From NCBI GenBank assembly GCA_013607775.1, contig VCAW01000078.1, positions 1 to 34,744 of the forward strand: a stretch of DNA of 34,744 nt, in the 5' to 3' direction. Source of the stretch: Campylobacterota bacterium. Its GTDB lineage: Bacteria > Campylobacterota > Campylobacteria > Campylobacterales > Sulfurovaceae. This document shows positions 1 through 9,400 of this stretch, one piece after another; position 1 is the first letter of the stretch, and each line of letters starts with the position of its first letter. The position numbers and the translations under genes are program-made. The notes beneath the pieces were generated by a model that was given only the letters and a program-made list of their open reading frames with translations, had not been told where the DNA came from and made no database searches.

Positions 1-83
1 AATTTAATTTAGCTTAAATTGTGGGTTGTTTTTGGTAATCTGCAAGTGGCTCTTAGTAAAAAATATTAAATTCTGTCAGATTA

Positions 84-1871
84 TCAATTATAATTTTTAA
101 TAATGTTCTTAATTTTCTTATTTGTAACTTTCTCTAGTTCCTCATCTGTAGCATTTTCAATAGCATCAAATGTACCAAAATAGTCTAGAAGTTTTTTGAC
201 GGTAGCTTTACCTATACCTTTTTTGTTAAGAAGTGAAATCTGCGTGTCTTCTTTTCTTTTTTTATTTTGATGGTAGGTAATGGCATAGCGATGGGCTTCA
301 TCTCGTTGTCTTTGAATCCAGTGTAGACGCTTGTCATTGGGTTTGAGTTCCAAGAGACCAAGTGTTGTATAGAGCATGTCTTTGGCTGCTCCTTTGGCAC
401 GATGTGCTTTGGCATCAAGTTTTTCTTTTGCAATAGCAATAACATCTAGGTTTACATTTGCCTCTTTGAGCAGGGTAAGGGCTAGGTTAAGGTTGGCTGC
501 ACCCCCATCGAGTATCCAAAGGTCAGGAGCAGGAGATTCTGTAAATTTCTCAATACGTCTGCTGAGAAGTTCTTTCATCTGACCATATTCATCTCTGGCG
601 TGGAGTTCATATCGTCTGTAAGAAGATTTGTCCCATTTCCCTTCATCCCAAACGACCATACCTCCGACGGTAGAAACTCCCATCATATGAGAGTTGTCAA
701 ATGTCTCGATACGATAGGGTATAGCACTGAGATTCAATAAATCAGCCACTTTTTGTTCCATGATGGTGTCATCCTGTTTTTTACGAAGGAGTTCTTCACA
801 GTTTTGGAGAGCAAGTGCCGTGAGTTTGGCTTTTGATCCACGTTGGGGAGTGAGTATCTCTATCTTTTTTTCAAAGCGTGCAGAAAGAGAAGAGGCAACA
901 TTACTGCTGTCCTCGAAAGGATGTGCAGTAAGGACTTGTTTGGCGATATGGGGAGAGTCAATGGTATAAAACTCAAGTAGTGCCTGTTTATATGCCTCAT
1001 TTTCATCGAAAATATGGGTATGTCGAAAGTAGGAATATGTTGAAGAGATGATTTTGCCTCCACGCATAAACATTTTGACGATGACTCCACGTTCATCGCC
1101 ATTTACAATGGCAAAAATGTCTAAGTCAAGTGCGTTGGCAAGGTCAATATTGGAGGAGATAGTGAGTGTACGAATAGACTCTATACTGTCTCTCATGGAA
1201 GCGGCTTCTTCGTAGCGTTCCTGTATGGCAAGGTTGGTCATTTTTTCTTCAAGCGTCTCTATGAGATGTTTTCGTTTTACGATGGAGGTTTTGGCTTCAC
1301 TGATAATAGCAGCATACTCCTGCTGTGTTACTTTACCCTCACAAGGTGCTAAACATTTTTTGATTTGGTAAAAAAGGCAGGCTTTCCCTTCTCGTAAACA
1401 GGCTTTCTTTTGCACCAAAGGATAGACTTCATAAAGTGCATCCAAAAGAGCACGTCCCCCTATAGGAAAAGGACCATAGTAGGTAATATCTTTTCCTTTG
1501 ACTACTTTTCGTGTAATCTCAAAACGTGGATAATCGACAGATTCATCTATATAGATGTAGGGATAGGTTTTGTCATCACGTAACAAGATGTTGTATTTGG
1601 GCTTGAGTTGTTTAATGAGAGAATTCTCTAAAATGAGTGCATCTTCTTCTGTCTCAACTACAATATACTCTAGTTTTGTCGCTTCATGGAGCATTTTTAT
1701 AATACGTAGGCTTTGTGTGGGGTTTGGTGAGAAAGTGGGTGTAAAACGCCAATAGGACTTCACTCTGTTTTTCAGGTTTTTTGCTTTTCCTACATAAAGG
1801 AGTTTTCCTTTTGCATCAAAATATTGATATACTCCTGCAGATGAAGGGAGATGTTTGACTACTTGTTGCAA
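84..1871 (-). CDS. uvrC: Excinuclease ABC subunit C (UvrC)
   Basis: 595-aa ORF with N-terminal GIY-YIG-like start (LPSSAGVYQYFDAKGKLLYVGKAKNLKNRVKSYW), UVR region, C-terminal helix-hairpin-helix (LLNKKGIGKATVKKLLDYFGTFDAI). Confidence 0.97.
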   Translation of the reverse strand: MQQVVKHLPSSAGVYQYFDAKGKLLYVGKAKNLKNRVKSYWRFTPTFSPNPTQSLRIIKMLHEATKLEYIVVETEEDALILENSLIKQLKPKYNILLRDDKTYPYIYIDESVDYPRFEITRKVVKGKDITYYGPFPIGGRALLDALYEVYPLVQKKACLREGKACLFYQIKKCLAPCEGKVTQQEYAAIISEAKTSIVKRKHLIETLEEKMTNLAIQERYEEAASMRDSIESIRTLTISSNIDLANALDLDIFAIVNGDERGVIVKMFMRGGKIISSTYSYFRHTHIFDENEAYKQALLEFYTIDSPHIAKQVLTAHPFEDSSNVASSLSARFEKKIEILTPQRGSKAKLTALALQNCEELLRKKQDDTIMEQKVADLLNLSAIPYRIETFDNSHMMGVSTVGGMVVWDEGKWDKSSYRRYELHARDEYGQMKELLSRRIEKFTESPAPDLWILDGGAANLNLALTLLKEANVNLDVIAIAKEKLDAKAHRAKGAAKDMLYTTLGLLELKPNDKRLHWIQRQRDEAHRYAITYHQNKKRKEDTQISLLNKKGIGKATVKKLLDYFGTFDAIENATDEELEKVTNKKIKNIIKNYN

Positions 1872-2305
1872 AGAATACGCTCTTTGATTTGTTCAAATTT
1901 TGCTTTGAGATCTTCATCTTGGCTTTGTATCTCAAAATCACTTGAGGCTAACTCTGTATAGTACGGTACAGTGGAGACTGCTTCTGCTTTTTGTTGCATT
2001 GGATGATACTTGCTATGAAAGACCACTACTTTGGAAGCCGTCATCATTTCACAGGTAGTGTCATAGGTATTGAGTTGGGTTAATAGGCTTTTTAATAAAT
2101 CTCTATTATAATTAAGTTCCATTTTAAAGCCAGGATGTGTGACTGCTATAAAAAGTGTCTCATCTTTGATGTATATAAAAGCAACCTCTTTTTGCCATTT
2201 GGGACTGAGAAGTTTGATATATTTCTGATAGCACTCTTGTCGCTTTAAAACTTTAAATTGAGGTAGTGAAGACAAATGAGACAAAATAGTATGGGCTTTT
2301 TTCAT
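1859..2305 (-). CDS. DUF721/DciA-like protein
   Basis: 148-aa ORF overlapping the uvrC start by 13 bp; DUF721-like core (LSPKWQKEVAFIYIKDETLFIAVTHPGFKMELNYNRDLLKSLL). Confidence 0.65.
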   Translation of the reverse strand: MKKAHTILSHLSSLPQFKVLKRQECYQKYIKLLSPKWQKEVAFIYIKDETLFIAVTHPGFKMELNYNRDLLKSLLTQLNTYDTTCEMMTASKVVVFHSKYHPMQQKAEAVSTVPYYTELASSDFEIQSQDEDLKAKFEQIKERILCNK

Positions 2306-2407
2306 AAAGCGATTATAACATCAGTTTGCTGTATCATCTTGACAGGATGTGGCTATAAAACAAACCCTGTGTATGTAGATGATACAAAACAAGAAGTAAA
2401 GAAATAA
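2276..2407 (+). CDS. Small lipoprotein, LptM-like (43 aa), not in the supplied ORF list
   Basis: Manual translation MRQNSMGFFHKAIITSVCCIILTGCGYKTNPVYVDDTKQEVKK*; hydrophobic segment plus lipobox LTGC followed by GYKTNPVY; directly upstream of nadB. Confidence 0.6.
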   Translation: MRQNSMGFFHKAIITSVCCIILTGCGYKTNPVYVDDTKQEVKK

Positions 2408-2417
2408 AAGGACTTTT

Positions 2418-3869
2418 TTGGACAAATATGATGTGCTCATTATAGGTGCAGGTATCGCTGGACTGTATGCTGCGATGAATATACCCAAAGAGAAAAAGGT
2501 GCTTGTGGTGTGTAAAGATATCCCGTGGGAGTGTAATACTTTTTATGCCCAAGGAGGTATGGTGACTGCTTTGAATGAAGCAGATATTCCTGTGCATGTT
2601 GAAGACACTATGGCAGCGGGAGCATACCACAACAATAAAGAAGCCGTAGAGATACTCTCTCGTACCTCACTTATGACTACTGCTGATATCATAGATAAGG
2701 GTATGGAGTTTGACAAAGATGAAGAGGGGAATATTCTCTTTACCAAAGAAGCGGCACACTCTGTAGAGCGCATTGTTCATGCTGGGGGGGATGCTACGGG
2801 ACGTTACATGCATTACTTTATGATGGTGCAAAACAAGCATCAACTTCAGAAAAATACCTTAGTCTATGATCTTCTTATAGAAAATGGACGCTGTTACGGA
2901 GTGAAAGCCACAGTGAATTATGAACCTACGACTATTTATGCTGATGATGTTATCATCGCTTCAGGAGGGATAGGGTCTCTCTATGCATATAATACCAATT
3001 CACGTACAGTATCCGCAGATATTCATGGTATCTGTGTAGAGAAGGGTATTGAACTTGCAGATATGGAATTTATGCAATTTCACCCGACAGTCTTTGTAGA
3101 TACTCCTTATGCACGAAAACTGTTACTTACTGAAGCACTGAGAGGTGAGGGTGCGCATGTGGTCGATGATGAAGGCAGACGCTTTTTGTTTGATTATGAT
3201 GAACGAGGAGAGTTGGCTTCACGAGACATTGTTGCACGTGGTATATTTGATTACAAACGTAAAACTGGCAAGCAAGCGTATTTGGACTTCTCTATGTTTG
3301 AAGAGGAGTGGTTTGAACACCGTTTCCCTAACATTACACGTACTTTTGCAGCTATTGGCTACCATTTTCCGAAAGACAAAGCCCCTATCTCACCAGCATT
3401 TCACTATGCAAACGGTGGGATAAAGTGTGACACAAATGGTTGTATTCCTGGGATGGAAGGACTGTATGTTGTAGGAGAAGCAGCACGTACAGGCGTGCAT
3501 GGTGCAAACCGTTTGGCATCAAATTCACTGCTTGAAGGTGTGGTTTTTGCAAAGCGCGCAGTTGACCATCTTTTGAGTAAAGGGCATCAGGCAGTGAATA
3601 CACCTATATTTGAGAAAGATTACGGCAATATTCTGCACAAAGAAAACGATAAAATCTATAAACAAAAACTACGTCAGGTGATGTGGGAAGATATAGGGAT
3701 TATCAGGACAACCAAAGGGCTTCATGAAGCGAAAAATCTCATCTATGATATGAAAAATCATGACATAGGAAGATTGCTTCAATTACGTCTCAATACTGCT
3801 TCTGCCATAGTAGATGCAGCATTGGCACGTACGGAGTCTTTGGGTTCTCACTATATGGAATCTGAATAG
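2418..3869 (+). CDS. nadB: L-aspartate oxidase
   Basis: 483-aa flavoprotein: GAGIAGLYAA dinucleotide-binding motif, AQGGM, HPT, HGANRLASNSLLEGVVFAKRA; TTG start in the ORF track. Confidence 0.9.
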   Translation: MDKYDVLIIGAGIAGLYAAMNIPKEKKVLVVCKDIPWECNTFYAQGGMVTALNEADIPVHVEDTMAAGAYHNNKEAVEILSRTSLMTTADIIDKGMEFDKDEEGNILFTKEAAHSVERIVHAGGDATGRYMHYFMMVQNKHQLQKNTLVYDLLIENGRCYGVKATVNYEPTTIYADDVIIASGGIGSLYAYNTNSRTVSADIHGICVEKGIELADMEFMQFHPTVFVDTPYARKLLLTEALRGEGAHVVDDEGRRFLFDYDERGELASRDIVARGIFDYKRKTGKQAYLDFSMFEEEWFEHRFPNITRTFAAIGYHFPKDKAPISPAFHYANGGIKCDTNGCIPGMEGLYVVGEAARTGVHGANRLASNSLLEGVVFAKRAVDHLLSKGHQAVNTPIFEKDYGNILHKENDKIYKQKLRQVMWEDIGIIRTTKGLHEAKNLIYDMKNHDIGRLLQLRLNTASAIVDAALARTESLGSHYMESE

Positions 3870-3925
3870 ATGGCATGTATAGAGATATAACATACTATGT
3901 ACAACAACTAACAGCAGGAGCAACA

Positions 3926-5251
3926 ATGCATGAACAATTACATTTAACCACCACATGGGTTGGGATACTTTCCCTTTTTATTTTCGTAGCCGCATATTAT
4001 TTTATTGCGACAGAAGATAAATACCTTATCAATAAAGCCAAGCCAGCACTTTTAGCAGGTACAGGTATATTTATGCTTACGGGTCTTTACTTTGCTATCA
4101 ATGGACTTGATGCACATGGCTTGGAAACAGAGGTAGAGCATCTTATTGTTGAGATTGCAGGAATTTTCTTCTTCTTGCTCGTAGCGATGACATACATCGA
4201 AGCGATGATAGACAGAGGTGTCTTTTCTGCATTACGTTACAACCTTGTCTCTAAAGGGTACAGCTATAAAAAATTGTTTTGGGTAACAGGTTTACTTGCA
4301 TTTTTCATCTCCCCCGTTGCAGATAACCTTACTACGGCACTTATCCTTTCGACAGTACTTCTTACTATCGATAAAGAGAACAAATCATTCTTGGTACCAG
4401 GCGCTATCAACATCGTAGTTGCTGCCAATGCAGGTGGAGCGTGGTCTCCATTTGGTGATATTACAACATTGATGGTATGGGTAGATGGTAAAGGAAGCTT
4501 TACAGAATTCTTATTCTTATTCCCTGCGGCAATTATGGGTTGGGGAATTACTGCATTGTTACTTTCACGTTTTGTACCAGCGGGAAAACCACCATTTAAT
4601 GCAGATGAAAAGAAAGCTGAAATTCTAGAAGGTGGTAAACAAATTATCGGTCTTTTTGCCTTGACTATCTTTTTAGCCGTTATTTCTCACCAAGTACTGC
4701 ATTTACCTGCAATGTGGGGTATGATGTTTGGTTTATCTATTCTTAAAATGTATGTGTACCGTATCAATATATCTGCTTCTGAAACACAACTTAATGCTTT
4801 TTCATGGATAGCAAAAATTGAAAATGATACACTCCTTTTCTTTTTTGGTATTTTGGCAGCTGTTGGTGGACTTCACTTTTTAGGTTTCTTGGAGTACTTT
4901 ACTGCACTCTACAGCCAGTTTGGTGCAACAGCAGTGAACATCGGTGTAGGATTCCTCTCTGCTATTGTTGATAACGTACCGGTTATGTCTGCCGTACTTA
5001 AAGCAAGCCCAGATATGGGTACAGATGCACAATCTCAGTGGATGCTTGTAACGATGACTGCCGGGGTAGGTGGAAGTCTTATCTCTTTTGGCTCAGCAGC
5101 AGGGGTAGGTGTCATGGGTAAAATGCATGGTATTTATACTTTTGCCTCACACATGAAATATGCATGGACAGTACTCATCGGATATATAGTTTCAATCTCA
5201 GTATGGTACGTACAGTTTGAAATACTTCATATTGGGGCACATCACCTGTAG
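3926..5251 (+). CDS. nhaD: NhaD-family Na+/H+ antiporter (SLC13/ion transporter superfamily)
   Basis: Polytopic membrane protein; FFISPVADNLTTALILSTVLLTI, AANAGGAWSPFGDITTLMVW, DNVPVMSAVL. The ORF extends to 3875 but ATG 3926 follows a better RBS (gcaggagcaaca). Confidence 0.85.
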   Translation: MHEQLHLTTTWVGILSLFIFVAAYYFIATEDKYLINKAKPALLAGTGIFMLTGLYFAINGLDAHGLETEVEHLIVEIAGIFFFLLVAMTYIEAMIDRGVFSALRYNLVSKGYSYKKLFWVTGLLAFFISPVADNLTTALILSTVLLTIDKENKSFLVPGAINIVVAANAGGAWSPFGDITTLMVWVDGKGSFTEFLFLFPAAIMGWGITALLLSRFVPAGKPPFNADEKKAEILEGGKQIIGLFALTIFLAVISHQVLHLPAMWGMMFGLSILKMYVYRINISASETQLNAFSWIAKIENDTLLFFFGILAAVGGLHFLGFLEYFTALYSQFGATAVNIGVGFLSAIVDNVPVMSAVLKASPDMGTDAQSQWMLVTMTAGVGGSLISFGSAAGVGVMGKMHGIYTFASHMKYAWTVLIGYIVSISVWYVQFEILHIGAHHL

Positions 5252-5259
5252 TATCATAT

Positions 5260-5283
5260 AGGTGTGTATTCGCACACCTTTGA
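5260..5283 (+). terminator. Putative intrinsic terminator after nhaD
   Basis: AGGTGTGtattcgCACACCT hairpin followed by TT. Confidence 0.6.
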
Positions 5284-5345
5284 TATATTTGCATAAATAA
5301 GTTTTAATCGTAAAATTTATTCATACAAATATAAGGATTTTATCT

Positions 5346-6881
5346 ATGAAACAAGTACCTATTTTAGTCTTAGACTTTGGTTCTCAATACACACAACTTA
5401 TCGCACGTAAATTAAGAGAATCAGGGGTTTACTGTGAGGTTGTACCTTATAGAGAAAATATTGCCGACATTAAAGCACGCAAGCCACAAGGGATTATACT
5501 CTCAGGTGGTCCTGCCTCTGTGTATGCTGAAGATGCTTATAAACCAGATGAAGAGATATGGTCTTTAGGATTGCCTATTATGGGTATCTGTTACGGTATG
5601 CAGTTGATGACACAACGTTATGGTGGAGAAGTAGTGGCAGCTGATCATCATGAGTATGGTAAAGCAAAATTAAGCATCACAGATGCGGAAATTTTTGCTG
5701 GCATGACCAATGATGAGACAGTATGGATGAGTCATGGTGACAGAGCAGAGAAAATACCTGATGGTTTTGAAGTGATAGGTACTTCTGAAAATTCTCCTTA
5801 TGCTGCTATAGCCAATGTAGAACAAAAACTCTATGCTTTTCAGTTTCACCCAGAAGTACACCACTCTGTAGAGGGAACACAGCTTCTTAAAAACTTTGCT
5901 AAACACATTTGTGGTTGTGACAGCACATGGAACATGGGTGGCTTTGCCAAAGAAAAAATAGCACAGATAAAAGCACAAGTAGGGGATAAAAAAGTCCTTT
6001 GTGGTGTAAGTGGTGGTGTTGACTCTTCCGTGGTTGCTGCCATGTTAAATGAAGCCTTGCCAAAAGAACAACTTATTTGTGTATTTGTAGACCAAGGTCT
6101 TTTACGTAAAAATGAAGCTGAAGATGTACAAAATATGTTTAAACTTCTTGATATTCCACTCATTACCATTGATGCAAAAAAAGAGTTTATGGCTGCACTC
6201 GAAGGTGTATCTGATCCAGAGACAAAACGTAAGGCTATTGGTGAAAAATTCATCGAAGTCTTTGATGCAGAAGCGAAGAAACATACAGATGTTGCCTTCC
6301 TTGCACAAGGGACACTCTATACAGATGTGATTGAATCAGTATCAGTGAAAGGTCCATCTAAAACCATTAAGTCTCATCACAATGTTGGCGGACTTCCTGA
6401 CTGGATGACATTTGAACTTGTTGAGCCTTTAAGAGAGATTTTTAAAGATGAAGTACGTAAACTAGGACTTGAACTAGGTCTTCCTAAAGATATGATAGGA
6501 CGTCACCCTTTCCCTGGACCGGGACTTGCTATTAGAACTATGGGTGCAGTGACAGAAGATGGACTACACCTTATACGTGAATCAGATGCCATTATGCAAG
6601 AAGAACTCAAAGCTACAGGGTATTACGACAAAGTATGGCAAGCCTTTACAGTCCTTCTCAATGTACAGTCTGTAGGTGTCATGGGAGACAACAGAACGTA
6701 TGACAATACCGTATGTATTCGTATGGTTGAGTCAGTAGATGGCATGACAGCAACATTTGCACATATACCTCATGATGTATTAGAAGGTATGAGTCGTAGA
6801 ATTATCAATGAAATTGATGGGATTAACAGGGTTGTCTACGACATCAGCAGTAAGCCTCCTGCTACTATTGAGTGGGAATAA
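5346..6881 (+). CDS. guaA: GMP synthase (glutamine-hydrolysing)
   Basis: 511 aa; [50 protein letters not shown]-terminal KPPATIEWE. Confidence 0.98.
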   Translation: MKQVPILVLDFGSQYTQLIARKLRESGVYCEVVPYRENIADIKARKPQGIILSGGPASVYAEDAYKPDEEIWSLGLPIMGICYGMQLMTQRYGGEVVAADHHEYGKAKLSITDAEIFAGMTNDETVWMSHGDRAEKIPDGFEVIGTSENSPYAAIANVEQKLYAFQFHPEVHHSVEGTQLLKNFAKHICGCDSTWNMGGFAKEKIAQIKAQVGDKKVLCGVSGGVDSSVVAAMLNEALPKEQLICVFVDQGLLRKNEAEDVQNMFKLLDIPLITIDAKKEFMAALEGVSDPETKRKAIGEKFIEVFDAEAKKHTDVAFLAQGTLYTDVIESVSVKGPSKTIKSHHNVGGLPDWMTFELVEPLREIFKDEVRKLGLELGLPKDMIGRHPFPGPGLAIRTMGAVTEDGLHLIRESDAIMQEELKATGYYDKVWQAFTVLLNVQSVGVMGDNRTYDNTVCIRMVESVDGMTATFAHIPHDVLEGMSRRIINEIDGINRVVYDISSKPPATIEWE

Positions 6882-6883
6882 AA

Positions 6884-7165
6884 ATGTGCATACCTCAGTA
6901 TTATAAGTATCTCTTTTTAGCGATTGTCGTAGGGACATTGATTATTCTATCGGTGTTTTATGATAGAGTATTTTATTTGGTACCTGCGTTTATTTTTGCT
7001 ATTCTTTGGAGTCGTATCAAATGTCCAAAATGTCATGAACCTATCTTAAAAGACAAAAACGGATGGTATATTTTTACGATGAGAAGTACTTGTCGTCATT
7101 GTGGACAAGATACGTTACTTTGCGAAATAGAATCAGATGAGGTCACTTCACAGCGTCTAAAGTAA
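6884..7165 (+). CDS. Small membrane protein with two CxxC pairs
   Basis: N-terminal hydrophobic segments then CPKC...CRHC; ORF track starts at 6872 (TTG) but ATG 6884 is more plausible. Confidence 0.6.
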   Translation: MCIPQYYKYLFLAIVVGTLIILSVFYDRVFYLVPAFIFAILWSRIKCPKCHEPILKDKNGWYIFTMRSTCRHCGQDTLLCEIESDEVTSQRLK

Positions 7166-7183
7166 TAGAATGAAAGGGCAGCC

Positions 7184-8299
7184 ATGTCGATACAACTTTA
7201 TAAAATACTTTTGGTAGCTGTCGGCTTTTCCTGTATCCTATTTGCCGGTGGAAACATTAAAAAATCCTCAGAAAAAGAGGAGATTAAAGATACTATAGTC
7301 GTGCATGGTATGGTACTCTATGGACAGGTGATGAACCTTGGTCCTGAAAAACTCTCTTTTAAACTTCTTTACAGTGAAGGACTAAACCACATAGCCTACA
7401 AAGATATCGAATCTATCTCTACTAAATATAACTATCATATCTCTTTTAAACGTATCGATATTGAAGGGCGTGTTATAGGGATAGAAGACAATGAATATCT
7501 TAAAGTAATGGAAGGTGAAAATCTTCGAACTATTAAAATAGCTGATATAGATAATTTTGTGATGTCCACAACGGATGATGACTCTTTTGAAAACAGAGTG
7601 CGTAATAAATTTCCTTATATTAAAGGAAATGTCAATGTCGGTCTTGAACTTGAAAATGGTACTAGTGAAAAGAACAAGATAGACATTTTATTAAATCTTC
7701 TACATAAACAGGCAGAACATGAAACAAGTTTGTATTTAGATTATGCATATGAAACTACACAAACTGAAGGTACAGCACTTGTACAAAATAAAGATGAATT
7801 AGTAGGGATATTTCTCTATAAAAACCATTACAAAAATGATACTTTCTATTATGGAGGTTTATCGGCTGATTATGATAGACCAAGACATATTAAGAGTCGT
7901 TATATTCCAAATGCAGGGTGGGGACATCGTTTTAGATTTGATAAAAATAAATGGTTAGAATCTTCTGCAGGTCTAGGATATGCTAGGACACTTTATACGG
8001 ATGAACTCATCGAAGATAAGAAATTTCCTGTAGCTGCGTTACAATTATCAGGTAAATATCAATTTGATGATGTAGCGGTAGTAGATACTTTGATTGTCGA
8101 TGGTTTTATGATTTACTATCCTAGTTTAACCCATTCAAATAATGATTGGATATTTAGATCAAACTTAAATTTGACGGTGCCATTGTTTGATTTTTTATCT
8201 ATTAAATTGGTCTATAACCTTATCAATGACAGTAATCCAAATCCTGAAGTAGGGAACAATAAAACAACAACGAAACTTTTATTTGGTGTGGATTTTTAA
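7184..8299 (+). CDS. DUF481-like putative outer-membrane protein
   Basis: 371 aa with signal peptide; C-terminal alternating beta-barrel pattern (SSAGLGYARTLY..., ending TKLLFGVDF). Confidence 0.6.
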   Translation: MSIQLYKILLVAVGFSCILFAGGNIKKSSEKEEIKDTIVVHGMVLYGQVMNLGPEKLSFKLLYSEGLNHIAYKDIESISTKYNYHISFKRIDIEGRVIGIEDNEYLKVMEGENLRTIKIADIDNFVMSTTDDDSFENRVRNKFPYIKGNVNVGLELENGTSEKNKIDILLNLLHKQAEHETSLYLDYAYETTQTEGTALVQNKDELVGIFLYKNHYKNDTFYYGGLSADYDRPRHIKSRYIPNAGWGHRFRFDKNKWLESSAGLGYARTLYTDELIEDKKFPVAALQLSGKYQFDDVAVVDTLIVDGFMIYYPSLTHSNNDWIFRSNLNLTVPLFDFLSIKLVYNLINDSNPNPEVGNNKTTTKLLFGVDF

Positions 8300-8337
8300 T
8301 ATCTTTTAAGATGCCTTTGCTTGCTTTGATCTGCTTG

Positions 8338-8346
8338 TGCTATAAT
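8338..8346 (+). promoter_or_regulatory. Extended -10 promoter element (TGCTATAAT) upstream of the 8369 ORF
   Basis: TGC+TATAAT 23 bp upstream of the ATG. Confidence 0.55.
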
Positions 8347-8368
8347 ATTTGAAAAAAAGGTATCTTTT

Positions 8369-8692
8369 ATGAAAAAAACACTTTTAATTACACTTTCAAC
8401 ACTCACCTTCACAACACTTTTTAGTGCATGTGGGCAAGTCTCCGTCCCAACCCATACAAATACAGAAGAAGAATGTTTGACAGTACAAAGAAATCTTTAT
8501 AAGGTAGAAAAGTTTACCGATACTGTTGAAAAAACAAGCGCTTTTCATTTAGAAGAAGCTGCTGTAGCCATGAATGTTCCAAAAATTACTGTGAGCAATA
8601 ACAAACGTCAAATGCTTAGAGATGCAGCTAAAAGAAAAAAATCACTTGAGGCAGAGCAAAAAGAACTAGGATGTAAAATAGCTACAAACTAA
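8369..8692 (+). CDS. Small putative lipoprotein
   Basis: 107 aa; signal sequence with FSAC lipobox. Confidence 0.6.
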   Translation: MKKTLLITLSTLTFTTLFSACGQVSVPTHTNTEEECLTVQRNLYKVEKFTDTVEKTSAFHLEEAAVAMNVPKITVSNNKRQMLRDAAKRKKSLEAEQKELGCKIATN

Positions 8693-8701
8693 GATTTTGA
8701 A

Positions 8702-9307
8702 ATGATGAACAGTATGACTTCTAAAAATATATCACTGTTTATCTTGATGATCGCTTTTATTGCATTTGTCTATGGTACATCTAAAGCCATTCAAATAGTC
8801 GATAAAACACAGGTTGGTACTTCTGATGGTATCTATACTTCTTATATTTCCACATCAGAAGAGATAAAACAAAAAGCATTTAATCTCACTAAAAATTGCG
8901 TAGATAATGTATGTAAAGTACAGACTCTGCTTGATTTCACATCAAATATACCTTATCAAACAAATACCTTTCAACAAAATTCTCCACAAAAAACAATACA
9001 AAAAAACTATGGAGATTGTGATGATAAAAGCAATCTATTGATTTCAATGTTGCATGCAATTGGTATAAAAGCATATTTTGTGTTGCTTCCGAAACATATT
9101 TTTGTGATTGTGCCATTAAATGATAATCGACTTAGTCACATCAAAGGACTTTGGGTGAGAGGAACAAAATATTATATTTTGGAGAGTACAGCAAAGGGTT
9201 CTGTCATAGGGTTTCCTTTGAAATATAAACTCGATGAAATAGACGCAATTATAGAACCTTTTTCCAATAAAAAGTTAGATATAAGATATTTGAAATATAA
9301 ACTTTAG
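8702..9307 (+). CDS. Transglutaminase-like cysteine protease family protein
   Basis: 201 aa; NYGDCDDKSNLLISMLHAIGIKAYFVLLPKHIFVIV resembles the Cys/His catalytic core of the transglutaminase-like fold. Confidence 0.65.
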   Translation: MMNSMTSKNISLFILMIAFIAFVYGTSKAIQIVDKTQVGTSDGIYTSYISTSEEIKQKAFNLTKNCVDNVCKVQTLLDFTSNIPYQTNTFQQNSPQKTIQKNYGDCDDKSNLLISMLHAIGIKAYFVLLPKHIFVIVPLNDNRLSHIKGLWVRGTKYYILESTAKGSVIGFPLKYKLDEIDAIIEPFSNKKLDIRYLKYKL

Positions 9308-9337
9308 TCACTTTGACTAAACTATCTTGTAAAAAAC

Positions 9338-9366
9338 TTGAAATATTTACCAAAATAGTATATAAT
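9338..9366 (+). promoter_or_regulatory. sigma70-type promoter for htpG
   Basis: TTGAAA - 17 bp - TATAAT, ending 34 bp before the htpG ATG. Confidence 0.7.
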
Positions 9367-9400
9367 CCCACAAAATAAAATATTATATAGGAGAAACACA

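Noticed and set aside
376-582. Plus-strand ORFs within uvrC (376-582, 760-969, 1570-1755)
   Set aside because: Antisense to UvrC; Ala/Ser-rich translations are typical of opposite-strand artefacts
2334-2630. 98-aa minus-strand ORF over the nadB start
   Set aside because: Overlaps the nadB N-terminus and the lipoprotein ORF; no recognisable domain
5846-6253. 135-aa minus-strand ORF inside guaA
   Set aside because: Antisense shadow of GuaA with no independent signals
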